This document shows positions 24,888 through 34,688 of a stretch of DNA of 64,000 nucleotides, piece after piece; within the stretch, counting starts at the first letter, position 1; each line of letters begins with the position of its first letter. The notes beneath the pieces are model-generated. The model worked only from the letters and a program-made list of their open reading frames with translations. It searched no databases and was not told where the DNA came from. The DNA is from Hyphococcus sp. (GTDB lineage: Bacteria; Pseudomonadota; Alphaproteobacteria; Caulobacterales; Parvularculaceae): positions 372,001 through 436,000 of the forward strand of contig JAJFGB010000007.1 of the NCBI GenBank assembly GCA_021776335.1. Direction: 5' to 3'. The translations under genes were made by a program, and so were the position numbers.

Positions 24888-25376
24888 TCAGTATTTGGGT
24901 TGGGGCTGACTAAATTGCGGCAAATTCAGAGGGATCATTGAGTAGACACAGATTGAGGATCCCGCCCCAACGAAAGCGTATGCCGGGTCCAGAGCTTCTG
25001 GAACTACATCCCCAAGCGCCAGCATAAATGCGTCGTCATACCCTCTATAGTTTTTCGCGGTCCAAGCCCAACCAAGTGTGCGCCCTACGAGATTTAGACG
25101 GTCATCGATGTTCGAGAGCGCGTCCGCCGTATTTTTGCGGGGTTCGTGAAGTTCGATGATTAGTTCGTCAGTATCGATGTTTACAGATATCTCAAGCGCA
25201 GCCGCCGCAACATCTATAACAATGCGATCGCAATCAAATCTTCCATCGTTCATAACGCGGGCATTCTCGCCATGAACTGCGGTGATCGTCTTTCCATGGA
25301 TCTTTTCATAGTCAAATTTAAGCATTTCGCACCATGAATCCAAAAAATTGGCGAGTTTGCTTAATAAACTAATCAA
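24888..25376 (-). CDS. Hypothetical protein between era and recO
   Basis: A 162-residue frame on the strand opposite to its neighbours. It has no signal peptide or membrane segment. The sequence looks like a small soluble alpha/beta protein, with an acidic middle (NIDTDELIIELHEPRKN). I do not recognise the family. The start used is a TTG at 25376; an ATG at 25325 (MLKFDYEK) is also possible. It interrupts the era-recO neighbourhood that is common in proteobacteria, and its A/T content appears higher than that of the flanking genes, which would fit a later insertion. Confidence 0.6.
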   Translation of the reverse strand: MISLLSKLANFLDSWCEMLKFDYEKIHGKTITAVHGENARVMNDGRFDCDRIVIDVAAAALEISVNIDTDELIIELHEPRKNTADALSNIDDRLNLVGRTLGWAWTAKNYRGYDDAFMLALGDVVPEALDPAYAFVGAGSSICVYSMIPLNLPQFSQPQPKY

Positions 25377-25468
25377 CAGAATCCACCACCTAAATCTGAG
25401 TTATCGATTGACTAAGTTTGTCGAACTCCAGTCGTTGACTCGCACAAGAACGTAGTCACAGTTCGCTG

Positions 25469-26197
25469 ATGAACTTCATCGACAACGGCATCATTCTAGA
25501 CGCGCGGGCCCATGGGGAAACCCACGCGATAGTCGATATCTTCACCAGTGAAAACGGTCGATGGGCCGGACTTGTCTATGGCGGGCAGGGGCGGCGCATG
25601 GGCGCGCTGTTGCAGCCCGGCAATGAGGTGAAAGTAGACTGGAAAGGCCGCGGCGAAGACAGCCTGGGGCATTTTTCGCTGGAGATGGCGCATGCGCGCG
25701 CCGGAGAGATGATGAATGACCGGCTGTCTCTTGCCGGCTTATCGGCGGCCTGCGCGCTCGCGCTTGCCTGTCTGCCGGAACGGGAAGCGCATAAGCCATC
25801 CTATGACGCGATGGCTGTGTTGTTTGATAATCTTGACCACCTTGAGGTTTGGCCGGCGCTGATGGCGCGGTGGGAGTTAGGGCTTCTGGCCGAGCTTGGC
25901 TTTGGCCTGACGCTTGACCGTTGCGCCGCGACAGGTGTGCGTGACAATCTTGTTTATGTTTCACCGCGTTCCGCCTGTGCAGTCTCGGCGGAAGCGGGCG
26001 AACCTTACAAGGATAAATTGTTACCGTTGCCAGCGTTTCTGCGTGACGGCGCCAGCAAGACGTCGCTCAGCGACGCACTTGATGGGCTGGATACAACCGG
26101 TCATTTTATTGAAACCCGGATTTTACACCTTGCGGATAAGCAATTGCCGGAAGCGCGGCTGCGGGTTGTTGAGCTTTTGAAGGCGACCCTGGATTGA
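25469..26197 (+). CDS. recO: DNA repair protein RecO
   Basis: RecO works with RecF and RecR to load RecA on gapped single-stranded DNA. The 242 residues show the N-terminal OB-fold pattern (GIILDARAHGETHAIVDIFT), the central helical region, a C-terminal part with LGFGLTLDRCAATG near residue 145, and the late GHFIETRIL block. Some family members have a four-cysteine zinc site; only C151 and perhaps C170 are seen here, so the site is reduced. It follows era, separated by an opposing hypothetical gene. Confidence 0.92.
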   Translation: MNFIDNGIILDARAHGETHAIVDIFTSENGRWAGLVYGGQGRRMGALLQPGNEVKVDWKGRGEDSLGHFSLEMAHARAGEMMNDRLSLAGLSAACALALACLPEREAHKPSYDAMAVLFDNLDHLEVWPALMARWELGLLAELGFGLTLDRCAATGVRDNLVYVSPRSACAVSAEAGEPYKDKLLPLPAFLRDGASKTSLSDALDGLDTTGHFIETRILHLADKQLPEARLRVVELLKATLD

Positions 26198-26200
26198 CGA

Positions 26201-27148
26201 TCAGTTGTTTCGTTGCCCTTCCAATATCCCGACAATTTTTTCCAACAGGCGTTCGTTGTTCGACACGCCGTTCTTTTTCGGTAGTCCAAAATACCCGCGA
26301 GGGCCTGCGTGAATCATTTCGGTCATTTTGTGGAATATAATCCGGCCTTCACGTTTGGCGGTGTTCCATTCTGAATTCGCCATGAGGCCCCAGCGTTCAG
26401 GGAACACGACAGCCCCAAATCTTCTGACATTATCGCCGTCACTGAAAACATAGTGCAGTCGGCGCAGGGCGTGAAATCCAGGATCGGAGGCAATAACGCC
26501 GCCGATGGAAATCACATCGATGGGCGCTGATAGTCGCACCTTTAAAAATGTTGCGGCGCCAACTGCGATTTGACCGCCGCCGCTATAGCCGATGATGATG
26601 ATTGGCGCGCCGCCATTCGGCTTATAGCCAGCACGCAGCAGCGCGGCTTCGATGGCTTGCGCAGCGCCTTGATTGTAAATCGGCCCATAGCGATGATCGG
26701 CCGAGATCATCACCTGATAGATATTGCGTATCTTGATGAGTACGGAAAGCACGGAGCGGCGCCCCTGGAGTTTTATTTCCTGAAGCCAGCGCCACAACTT
26801 CTCAAGCCTGCGCGGCGAGGCGATGAGATGAACGCCCGACGCTGCATATGGAAAAACATCGGCGATAACAGTCGCATCGGGCAATCGGGTTTTAAGACCC
26901 TTAATGAACGTCTTTTCGCGCGGTATTAAATGGTCGCCGGAAATCGACGAGACGCCGGAAAGGTATACAATATAGGGCCCGCGTTGAGCGGTTTGTGGTG
27001 ATGTGGTGCGCGCGGGGCTGGCGTCGTCAAGTTCCTCTTCTGTCCAACCCGCCCACCAGCTCAAGGTTTCGATCGGAGAGAACGCTGCTGTGACAAGCAA
27101 TGCTGCTGCGGCAAGGATGATCAACGTAAATAGCACAGACGAGATCAA
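26201..27148 (-). CDS. Membrane-anchored alpha/beta-hydrolase-like protein
   Basis: A 315-residue protein with one N-terminal membrane anchor (residues 4-24). A central GYSGGG motif near residue 195 resembles the nucleophile elbow of lipases and esterases. It is preceded by a strand IIII and followed by a helix, as in that fold. The acid and histidine of a triad are not obvious. The start is a TTG with GAGG upstream, overlapping the stop of the preceding membrane-protein gene (TTGA), so the two form an operon. It ends only 3 bases beyond the convergent recO stop. Substrate unknown. Confidence 0.65.
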   Translation of the reverse strand: MISSVLFTLIILAAAALLVTAAFSPIETLSWWAGWTEEELDDASPARTTSPQTAQRGPYIVYLSGVSSISGDHLIPREKTFIKGLKTRLPDATVIADVFPYAASGVHLIASPRRLEKLWRWLQEIKLQGRRSVLSVLIKIRNIYQVMISADHRYGPIYNQGAAQAIEAALLRAGYKPNGGAPIIIIGYSGGGQIAVGAATFLKVRLSAPIDVISIGGVIASDPGFHALRRLHYVFSDGDNVRRFGAVVFPERWGLMANSEWNTAKREGRIIFHKMTEMIHAGPRGYFGLPKKNGVSNNERLLEKIVGILEGQRNN

Positions 27149-27825
27149 CGCTTTGCCTCATGGGTAATTGAGTGAATGAGGTCGTCGATAATTTGTTGCG
27201 GTGTCTTATCCAGCGGCGAGCCGCTGACCATGATCCGAAGTTTGCCGAGGGGCTTGGCGAGCGCATGGCCAAGAAAGCTGCGAAGATAATAACCGACAAG
27301 CCACCCGGCGCCGCCGCAAAACACAGCTGCGCCCAGGGGCAAGTCCAGCGCAACGCGCAGCCCAAAGATCACCAGGACCATCGCCCAGGCTTCGAGCGCA
27401 TTGCCAAACGCGATGCCAAAATAAGGTGCGATGGAGAAAACGCCGAGGAGGCGCGGCGCGAAGGCGAGCGAGACAATCGCGAGCACGCCGGGGGTATCGC
27501 TGAGGTCGATTGTGCCTACCCGCGTTAATGGCGCCACGGCGATGGCGCTGAAGGTCCAGATCAGCGCCGTCCCCAGATAGGTGATCCCTGTGAACACGAG
27601 GCTTGCGAGAAATCGGTAAAGCGCTACGCGGTTGACAACCAGAATGACGCTTTGGCCCAGCATCTCCGAAATTCCAGCGAGGAAGGCGATGGTCAGCGCG
27701 GCGGTCTGCGCCTCGGCGCTGCTTGCGGCGCGCACAAATGCATCTGTGGAAAACCTCATGGCCGCGAAGGCCAGTTCGGCGACCAACAGGGGAAACGTCA
27801 GAATATCGCCGAGAATCGCCAGCAT
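27145..27825 (-). CDS. Polytopic membrane protein, function unknown
   Basis: The 226 residues contain about five membrane segments: near 8-22, 45-65, 72-100, 118-140 and 150-185. A cytoplasmic-looking C-terminal tail follows with DKTPQQIIDDLIHSITHEAK. No catalytic motif is visible. The architecture faintly resembles YIP1-type membrane proteins, but I am not certain. It overlaps the hydrolase-like gene by 4 bases, which suggests the two work together in the envelope. It is divergent from parC across 67 bases. Confidence 0.6.
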   Translation of the reverse strand: MLAILGDILTFPLLVAELAFAAMRFSTDAFVRAASSAEAQTAALTIAFLAGISEMLGQSVILVVNRVALYRFLASLVFTGITYLGTALIWTFSAIAVAPLTRVGTIDLSDTPGVLAIVSLAFAPRLLGVFSIAPYFGIAFGNALEAWAMVLVIFGLRVALDLPLGAAVFCGGAGWLVGYYLRSFLGHALAKPLGKLRIMVSGSPLDKTPQQIIDDLIHSITHEAKR

Positions 27826-27892
27826 AGAGATGGAGATAGCCGATTGTCAGCTTGGGGCAAAGTGACGGCTGGCGGGCGCGCAAGACTCTGCT

Positions 27893-30169
27893 ATGCCGTT
27901 CTCCATGGTCCGTTCGAAATCCAAAAAACCCGCAAAGCCCTCCAGACCGGAAAAACCCGAAGAGATTTTTCTGGAGCCCTTTGATGAGGCGCTGTCTCAG
28001 CGCTATCTCGCTTATGCCCTGTCGACGATTACGTCGCGCGCGCTCCCGGATGTGCGTGATGGGCTAAAACCGGTCCATCGGCGCATTCTCTATGCAATGC
28101 GCCAGATGAAATTGAATCCCAATGGCGGCTTTAAAAAATCGGCGAAAGTTGTCGGCGAGGTGATGGGTAATTTTCACCCGCATGGCGACCAGGCGATCTA
28201 TGACGCCATGGTGCGGCTCGTGCAGGATTTTTCAGTGCGTGTGCCGCTGGTCGACGGCCAGGGAAATTTCGGCAATATCGATGGCGATAACGCAGCGGCG
28301 ATGCGCTATACCGAAAGCCGGTTGACGGATGCGGCGCAGCTTCTTCTTGATGGCATCGACGAGGATACCGTCGACTTTCGCGAGACTTATGATGGCGATG
28401 GCAAAGAGCCTGTTGTTCTACCGGCGGCATTTCCCAATCTTCTTGCCAATGGCGCCAACGGTATTGCGGTCGGCATGGCGACGTCGATCCCGCCCCACAA
28501 TGTCGCCGAACTGATTGACGCCTCGCTGCATCTTATCAAAACGCCGAAAGCGCGCACAGAAACGCTCCTGAACTATGTGAAAGGTCCGGATTTTCCCACG
28601 GGCGGTGTATGTGTCGAAGACGCGGCGTCTATGGAAGAAGCCTATACAACCGGCCGTGGCGGGTTTCGCACCCGGGCGCGATGGGAAAGCGAAGATCTTG
28701 GGCGCGGCCGATACCAGATTATCGTCACGGAAATTCCCTATCAGGTTCAAAAGTCCAAGCTGATCGAGAAGATCGCCGAATTGATTCAGGCGAAAAAATT
28801 ACCCGCTATCGCTGATGTGCGCGATGAAAGCGCAGAAGACGTCCGCCTTGTTCTGGAGCCGCGGTCAGGCACGATCGATGCGGCGGCATTAATGGAAAAC
28901 GTCTATAAACTGACGGATCTCGAAACGCGTTTTTCGCTGAACATGAATGTCTTGGGCGCTGATGGCGCACCGCGGGTCATGGGGTTGCGGGAAGTTCTGC
29001 AGGCTTATCTCGATCATCGCAAAGAAGTATTGGTCCGCGGCGCCAATTTTCGGCTCGAGAAAATTGCGCGACGCCTGGAAATTCTCGATGGCTTCCTGAT
29101 CGCCTATCTCAATCTTGATGAGGTGATCCGTATCATCCGCTTTGAAGACGAGCCTAAAACTGAGCTGATGAAAACGTTCAAGCTGACGGACGTTCAGACC
29201 GAGGCGATCCTTAATATGCGTCTGCGTTCTTTGCGCAAGCTTGAGGAAATGGAGATTAAGACTGAACACAAAGAGCTGAAAGCCGAACAAAAAGCACTGC
29301 GCGCGCTTGTTAAGTCTGATGATGCGCAATGGAAGAAAATAACGGAGCAATTACGCGACGTTCGCAAGATATTTGATCCGAAATCCGACCTTGGTCGCCG
29401 CCGCACGGAAATCGCTGATGCGCCTGATATCGACGATCTCGATCTTGAAATTCTAATCGAAAAGGAACCAGTAACGGTTGTACTCTCCGAAAAAGGCTGG
29501 GTGCGAACCATGAAGGGTCATGTTGAGGACTGGAAATCGATTAAATATAAGGATGGCGATCAAGAACGGTTCGTTATTCCGGTGCAAACCACGGATAAAT
29601 TGATGCTGTTCGCAACAAATGGAAAAATTTACACGCTGGACGTCGGCGCGCTGCCCGGCGGGCGTGGTCATGGTGAGCCAATCCGGCTGATGGTCGACAT
29701 GGGTAATGATGTCGATGCTGTCGCGGCGTTCGTTTATGAGGGCGAAAGAAAATTTCTGGTGGCTTCGTCTTCCGGCCATGGATTCATTGCGGCAGAAGAG
29801 GATTGTCTTTCCAACACGCGCAAAGGCAAGCAAATATTGAATGTGCCGACGGGCGCGGAAGCAATCGTATGCCGGCCCGCGCAGGGCGACATGATCGCAT
29901 CCGTTGGCGACAACAAGAAATTTCTTGTATTCCCCGCAGCCGATCTGCCGGAAATGACACGGGGTAAAGGCGTCGTGATGCAAAAATTCCAAAATGGCGG
30001 GCTCTCGGATGCGAAAGTGTTCACCAAAAAAGAGGGCCTGACGTGGACAGACCGGTCCGGCCGCACGCAAACGGTCGAGGACTGGAAGCCCTATTTGGGA
30101 AAACGTGCGCAATCCGGACGCATCGCGCCGAAAGGCTTTCCCACATCGAAGAAGTTTGGCGCCGACTAG
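27893..30169 (+). CDS. parC: DNA topoisomerase IV subunit A
   Basis: ParC is the DNA-cutting subunit of topoisomerase IV, which decatenates daughter chromosomes. The 758 residues include the breakage-reunion domain with catalytic tyrosine Y139 (AAMRYTESR). The quinolone-resistance region [10 protein letters not shown] has Q100 and D104 at the positions of E. coli Ser80 and Glu84. The [17 protein letters not shown] block is also seen. The C-terminal beta-pinwheel follows from about residue 500. The ATG at 27905 is an alternative start. parE is not adjacent. Confidence 0.95.
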   Translation: MPFSMVRSKSKKPAKPSRPEKPEEIFLEPFDEALSQRYLAYALSTITSRALPDVRDGLKPVHRRILYAMRQMKLNPNGGFKKSAKVVGEVMGNFHPHGDQAIYDAMVRLVQDFSVRVPLVDGQGNFGNIDGDNAAAMRYTESRLTDAAQLLLDGIDEDTVDFRETYDGDGKEPVVLPAAFPNLLANGANGIAVGMATSIPPHNVAELIDASLHLIKTPKARTETLLNYVKGPDFPTGGVCVEDAASMEEAYTTGRGGFRTRARWESEDLGRGRYQIIVTEIPYQVQKSKLIEKIAELIQAKKLPAIADVRDESAEDVRLVLEPRSGTIDAAALMENVYKLTDLETRFSLNMNVLGADGAPRVMGLREVLQAYLDHRKEVLVRGANFRLEKIARRLEILDGFLIAYLNLDEVIRIIRFEDEPKTELMKTFKLTDVQTEAILNMRLRSLRKLEEMEIKTEHKELKAEQKALRALVKSDDAQWKKITEQLRDVRKIFDPKSDLGRRRTEIADAPDIDDLDLEILIEKEPVTVVLSEKGWVRTMKGHVEDWKSIKYKDGDQERFVIPVQTTDKLMLFATNGKIYTLDVGALPGGRGHGEPIRLMVDMGNDVDAVAAFVYEGERKFLVASSSGHGFIAAEEDCLSNTRKGKQILNVPTGAEAIVCRPAQGDMIASVGDNKKFLVFPAADLPEMTRGKGVVMQKFQNGGLSDAKVFTKKEGLTWTDRSGRTQTVEDWKPYLGKRAQSGRIAPKGFPTSKKFGAD

Positions 30170-30316
30170 ACGCACAAAGCTGTTCTAAGGCCCAATATTC
30201 AGATTGATTAACCAAGCTGCCGCGCGTTCCGTGGCGCGCATATTGCTGTGTAGTGCTGATGATTAACGATCAACGGCGCTGACGCTTATGGCGCGGGATT
30301 AATTGGGGCTTCTTGA

Positions 30317-32659
30317 ATGATCGGTTCTGCGAGCAGTAAGCTGGCGATTGTGGCTATGGCGGCCTTGTGTAGCGCGGCTTGCAGCAGTGCCGGGGGAAAT
30401 GCCCCTTCTGGCGGGATCACGCAAACGGCCGCCGCGCCACCGCCTCCTCCTTCGCCTCCGCCGGCGCCGGTTTCATTTGATACAAATGAATATCGCAGCC
30501 AATCGGCGCTCGCGCAAATCAATGCGTTGCCTGCTTATGACACTGGAGGTTCGGGCGCCGGTGTTATTGTCGGGATCATCGATACGGGCATTGACGTCAA
30601 TAATCCTGAATTTCAGGGCCGGATTCATCCGCAAAGCGCTGACCTTGTCATCGCAGGTATTGTTGCGAATTCAGAGCTGCGCGCTGGCGGCCCAACGCTG
30701 CAGGATAGTGATGCGCATGGCACGCAGGTGGCGAGTATTTTAGGTGCGGCGCGCGATGACATCGGCGTTCACGGGGTCGCGCCTGAGACGCAGCTATTGA
30801 TTTTTCGAACTGACGATGAATCCAGCACTGAAACACTGCTTGGTGATGCGATTGCAGAGGGCGTAGCACGCTCTGCGAATATTGGCGCTGGCGTTCTTAA
30901 TTTTTCTTTTGGTTCCGATGGTCCGACTGCCCGCGCAGAATATGCAGATATTTTCGACTTCACCAAAAAGAACGACATCGTTGTTGTTGCCTCAGCGGGC
31001 AATGACGGTGCAGCTGACCCCGATGGCACAGCGCTCGGCGCCCTCGATGTGCCTGGAAAGTCTGCAACGATTATTGCAGGTTCCGTAAATGCCAGCGGTG
31101 ACATATCGGGTTTTTCCAATCGGGCAGGGGCTGCCGCTGATATATATCTTTTGGCGCCGGGCGAATTCATTTCAACGACTTTTGTCGGCGCCCAATCGGG
31201 CGACAGGACGCGCTTTTCCGGCGCCAGCGCCGCGACGCCGCATATTGCGGGCGCCGCAGCGATCATTCGTCAATTGTGGCCGCAACTGAGCGCGACAGAA
31301 GTCGTCGACATCCTTCTTACCAGCGCGACCGATCTCGGCGCTGCGGGTGCAGATCCTATCTATGGGCGCGGGCTTTTAAATCTTGGCGCCGCCACTGCGC
31401 CATTGGGGACAGTCACAACAAAAAGCGCCAGCGGTACTGTTTCCGATGTGACGACGCTTGGCGCGCAATTATCGCCTGCTTTTGGCTCAGGTCTGTCAGA
31501 ACTGACGCCGATTGTTGTTTTTGATGGGTTTAACCGAGATTTTCGAACCGACATCAACGCTGTTGTTCACGCCGCCGCGCCGGATCAATTTGAGATTGAA
31601 ACTGCTCTAAGCCCTTTTACCGATTATACCTATGCGCGGCAGCGCATCTCTGAACGAATGACTGCGGACATTCAGCTGACATCACGCGACCGCTCGCTCA
31701 CTGATTTTTCAAGTCGTAATCAGGCCGGTTTTTCGGATGGCGCCAAGCGGGGCGATTTTACTGAAGACAAACTAGCGGTTGCGCTAACGAGTGAAATTGG
31801 CGCCGGAAGGTCCATAACGATCGCACAAGGATATACGGCGATGGCGGTTGACCGCATCGGTCTGGAGACCCGGCGGACCCCGTTTGCTTCGCAGAGTCTT
31901 TTTAACGATGCCTATCTTCCGGAGGTAAAAGGCGAGATCACTGCGGTGATGCGCTCGGCGTTATCTTCACGCATAACAGTCGACTTCCTTGCTACGCACG
32001 CCGATGATTTCTATTCGGCAACTGTGCTCTCGCCGGCCGATGAAAAATTGCGCGGCGACCAGCGTGTTTCGGCATTTCGTGCGGGCGTCAATATTGATTT
32101 GCCGCGCCTGCATCTTCGCGTGGAACAGGGATTTCGGCGGGAAGTTGGCGCCATATTTAATGCAAGTTTTGGCGATCATAGCGGCGCCTCGACATTTTAT
32201 GGCGCGCTTGACGCGGACTGGACGCTTTCGCGGCATTGGCGCATTAAAACACGTTATGCAGCGGGCTATAGTTTCGCTGACACAGCTGGATTTGGCGATC
32301 TGATTGATGGATTTTCCGGGCTGACGACGTCGCAATTTTCCCTGGCGCTGGTGCGTCATGGCCTTATCAGCGAGGCTGACAGCTTGTGGCTCGGCGCCAG
32401 CCAGCCCTTGCAGATTCAATCGGGCGCGGTGCGTATGACCCTGCCGACCGGGTATAATCAGTTTACAGAGACCTTGTCCTTTTCGACCATCGTCGCGCCG
32501 CTTGCGGCGCCGCAGGGCAGGTATGATTTTGAAGCGGGTTACCGTCTTCATGTGGGGCAGCTTGGGTCTGTTGATCTGAATTTGATTCATCAAACTTTTG
32601 CCCAGCCGGAAATCAAAGGATCAACCACGCTGATCATGCGCAGCGGCTTCAAATTTTAA
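30317..32659 (+). CDS. Subtilisin-family protease with probable C-terminal outer-membrane barrel
   Basis: This 780-residue exported protease has an N-terminal signal (residues 5-22, possible lipobox around C22) and a Pro-rich linker (residues 40-51). A peptidase S8 domain spans about 75-350 with catalytic D89 (IIDTGID), H134 (DAHGT) and S304 (FSGASAATPH). From about residue 400 to the end the sequence alternates polar and hydrophobic residues, as in beta strands, and closes with a terminal phenylalanine. This is typical of an autotransporter or other outer-membrane barrel, so the protease is probably displayed at the cell surface. Its target is unknown. It follows parC but is not clearly co-transcribed with it. 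Confidence 0.82.
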   Translation: MIGSASSKLAIVAMAALCSAACSSAGGNAPSGGITQTAAAPPPPPSPPPAPVSFDTNEYRSQSALAQINALPAYDTGGSGAGVIVGIIDTGIDVNNPEFQGRIHPQSADLVIAGIVANSELRAGGPTLQDSDAHGTQVASILGAARDDIGVHGVAPETQLLIFRTDDESSTETLLGDAIAEGVARSANIGAGVLNFSFGSDGPTARAEYADIFDFTKKNDIVVVASAGNDGAADPDGTALGALDVPGKSATIIAGSVNASGDISGFSNRAGAAADIYLLAPGEFISTTFVGAQSGDRTRFSGASAATPHIAGAAAIIRQLWPQLSATEVVDILLTSATDLGAAGADPIYGRGLLNLGAATAPLGTVTTKSASGTVSDVTTLGAQLSPAFGSGLSELTPIVVFDGFNRDFRTDINAVVHAAAPDQFEIETALSPFTDYTYARQRISERMTADIQLTSRDRSLTDFSSRNQAGFSDGAKRGDFTEDKLAVALTSEIGAGRSITIAQGYTAMAVDRIGLETRRTPFASQSLFNDAYLPEVKGEITAVMRSALSSRITVDFLATHADDFYSATVLSPADEKLRGDQRVSAFRAGVNIDLPRLHLRVEQGFRREVGAIFNASFGDHSGASTFYGALDADWTLSRHWRIKTRYAAGYSFADTAGFGDLIDGFSGLTTSQFSLALVRHGLISEADSLWLGASQPLQIQSGAVRMTLPTGYNQFTETLSFSTIVAPLAAPQGRYDFEAGYRLHVGQLGSVDLNLIHQTFAQPEIKGSTTLIMRSGFKF

Positions 32660-32756
32660 CGCTGCAACGATTGTACGATTCATGTCATAAGGTCAGGCCG
32701 ACCCGTTTGCGAAATAGTGGCAGCCCAATGACGGGCTTTCCGGAGAAAGAACCGCC

Positions 32757-34688
32757 ATGGATGTCCGCCGCTCCTTGATTGCTGCAGTAATTGTCCTTGC
32801 CGGATATGTTTTCTTGCTTGCGGTATTTCCCTATTGGGTTCCCCCGGATCCGACCCTGCCCAATGTTGCCGCGCAGTCCGGGTATAATATTGGCGTCGCA
32901 TATAATGCAGCGTTCATCTGGACGGTTATTTCGTTTTTTGCGGTGGTTTTTATCGCTCGCGATCAAAGCGTAGTCGCGGGCGCTTCCGTTGCATCCGGTG
33001 TCAAGCCCGGTTCGGACGGTCAGTTCACGCCGAATATGCGACGGCTTGAGATTCTCGCGGTGTTTGGAGTTTTCTCTCTGGCGTATTTTCCGCTTTTCCT
33101 GGCGCGTTACGGTGATTTTATTGAAGACAAGTACTTTCTGTCGACGCTTGCGCGGATGGTGTGCGGCGATGAACCTTATGGAGACTTTGAGTTTTTATAC
33201 GGCCCACTGATGATTTACCCGGCGCATTACTGGGTCTCATTATTTGGATTTTCATTCGCCAGCTATTACGCATTTCTCGCTCTTTTGCAGGGATCGTTAT
33301 TCGCTGCAGTAATAGCGACGCTGCAACGGTATTTGCCTGGCTGGAAAATGCGCTATCTGGTTTTTCTGTTGCTGATACCGCCGCTTTTCGACGTGATCCT
33401 TGGGCTAAATTATATTGGATGGCGGCGAATGTTGCCGGTATTTGCCATCATGATGGTGGCGGCGCGGCCATTGGATTTACGCGCAATAGGCGCTGCGGCT
33501 GTAATACTCGGCATGGAGATCGCTTATTCTCTTGAATACGGTCTTGCTGGCCTCGCTGCCTGTGGCGCGATCTACGCAATTATGTTGCTGCCATCGGGGG
33601 AACGGATGGACGTTGTGCGTAAGGGCGTAGGGCTCGCGGCGCTGTCTGTGGTGACGGGCATTGTTTTTATTGCGTTGACCACCGGTTCCGGATTTTCGGA
33701 CTATATCCTGGCGACGCGTCATATCCTTGCGGAAGCGAGCAGCAAAGGGCTCGGCGCATTTCGCTTTTATTGGACTGTGCATTCTCTTTCGCTATTTGCT
33801 TTGTTGGCGCTGACCATCGTGATCATCGCGCCGCATGCCCGCGCATTGTTGAAGGGCAAAGCAGACGAGGGCGACAGGCTGCTTATCGGTGGGCTAATAT
33901 TTGCGCTCCTTGGCCTGAAAATCGGCTTTCAACGCGCCGATATATGGCATATGGCGACGCCATTTTTAGCGTTGTCTGTGGCATTTCTTGTGATGCCGTC
34001 ATCGCGCATATTTATTATCCCGCCAGCGCTGCGCCGGATCGCCATTGGCCTGATCGCGGTCGCGTCGATATCAACTGCCGTGGGTTATTTGCCGATGGGG
34101 ATGTATTATGGCGGCGGCTTGCTCTCTGGCGCCGCCGATGTGTTGACGGGAAAAGCAACCGGTGAGCCGGTGCAATCCCGGCGCGGCAGCGTCCAAAGTG
34201 AACGCACGGTTCCAAACGGTGATTTTGTCAGACTGGCGGCATATCTTGCGGCGCCAGAACGTTATGAACGCCCCGTTATGTTCTACAAGGACCGCGGGAT
34301 GCTGAGCCACCATCTGGGTGTTTGCCCCATTGGCTACTCATTTTACGACCTTATGTACTCGGACAAGCGTAAGCCGCTCAGGAAAACCCTGGCGGCAAAT
34401 CAGGATGCGCTTGTGATCATGCCAAATTCGACATATCGGCGGCTCTTTGGTGTTGAGGCGTTCGTGCCGCAGAAGCGCAAATTACGACTACGGGAAAAGC
34501 TTGGTGTTTATATTGCGACCGTGCATTATTTTCAGTCGCCGATGGAAAACGAGATTGAGTATCAGATGTGGAAAGACAATCTTGGTGATGATTTGGTTAG
34601 GGACTATGAGTTAGACGCCCAGTTTGGTTCGACAATTGTGCTGTCGCGCCGCGAATACGACACGACAATAAAAAACGGAACAGACTGA
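32757..34688 (+). CDS. GT-C-like polytopic membrane protein of the glycan locus
   Basis: A 643-residue protein with about 11-12 membrane segments between residues 5 and 460, followed by a soluble C-terminal domain of about 180 residues. An acidic loop after the third membrane segment (GDFIEDKYFL, CGDEPYGDFEF) is placed like the catalytic loop of GT-C glycosyltransferases that use lipid-linked sugars. I cannot name the family more exactly. The start ATG has GGAG upstream. Its stop overlaps the next gene by one base (TGATG), so it is coupled to the epimerase-like gene. Confidence 0.65.
   Translation: MDVRRSLIAAVIVLAGYVFLLAVFPYWVPPDPTLPNVAAQSGYNIGVAYNAAFIWTVISFFAVVFIARDQSVVAGASVASGVKPGSDGQFTPNMRRLEILAVFGVFSLAYFPLFLARYGDFIEDKYFLSTLARMVCGDEPYGDFEFLYGPLMIYPAHYWVSLFGFSFASYYAFLALLQGSLFAAVIATLQRYLPGWKMRYLVFLLLIPPLFDVILGLNYIGWRRMLPVFAIMMVAARPLDLRAIGAAAVILGMEIAYSLEYGLAGLAACGAIYAIMLLPSGERMDVVRKGVGLAALSVVTGIVFIALTTGSGFSDYILATRHILAEASSKGLGAFRFYWTVHSLSLFALLALTIVIIAPHARALLKGKADEGDRLLIGGLIFALLGLKIGFQRADIWHMATPFLALSVAFLVMPSSRIFIIPPALRRIAIGLIAVASISTAVGYLPMGMYYGGGLLSGAADVLTGKATGEPVQSRRGSVQSERTVPNGDFVRLAAYLAAPERYERPVMFYKDRGMLSHHLGVCPIGYSFYDLMYSDKRKPLRKTLAANQDALVIMPNSTYRRLFGVEAFVPQKRKLRLREKLGVYIATVHYFQSPMENEIEYQMWKDNLGDDLVRDYELDAQFGSTIVLSRREYDTTIKNGTD

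Noticed and set aside
30205-30225. Possible terminator hairpin after parC (GCGCG/CGCGC)
   Set aside because: Five-base stem with no T-run, too weak to call.
31967-32593. Minus-strand frame of 208 residues
   Set aside because: Antisense to the barrel region of the subtilase; open only because of codon bias.
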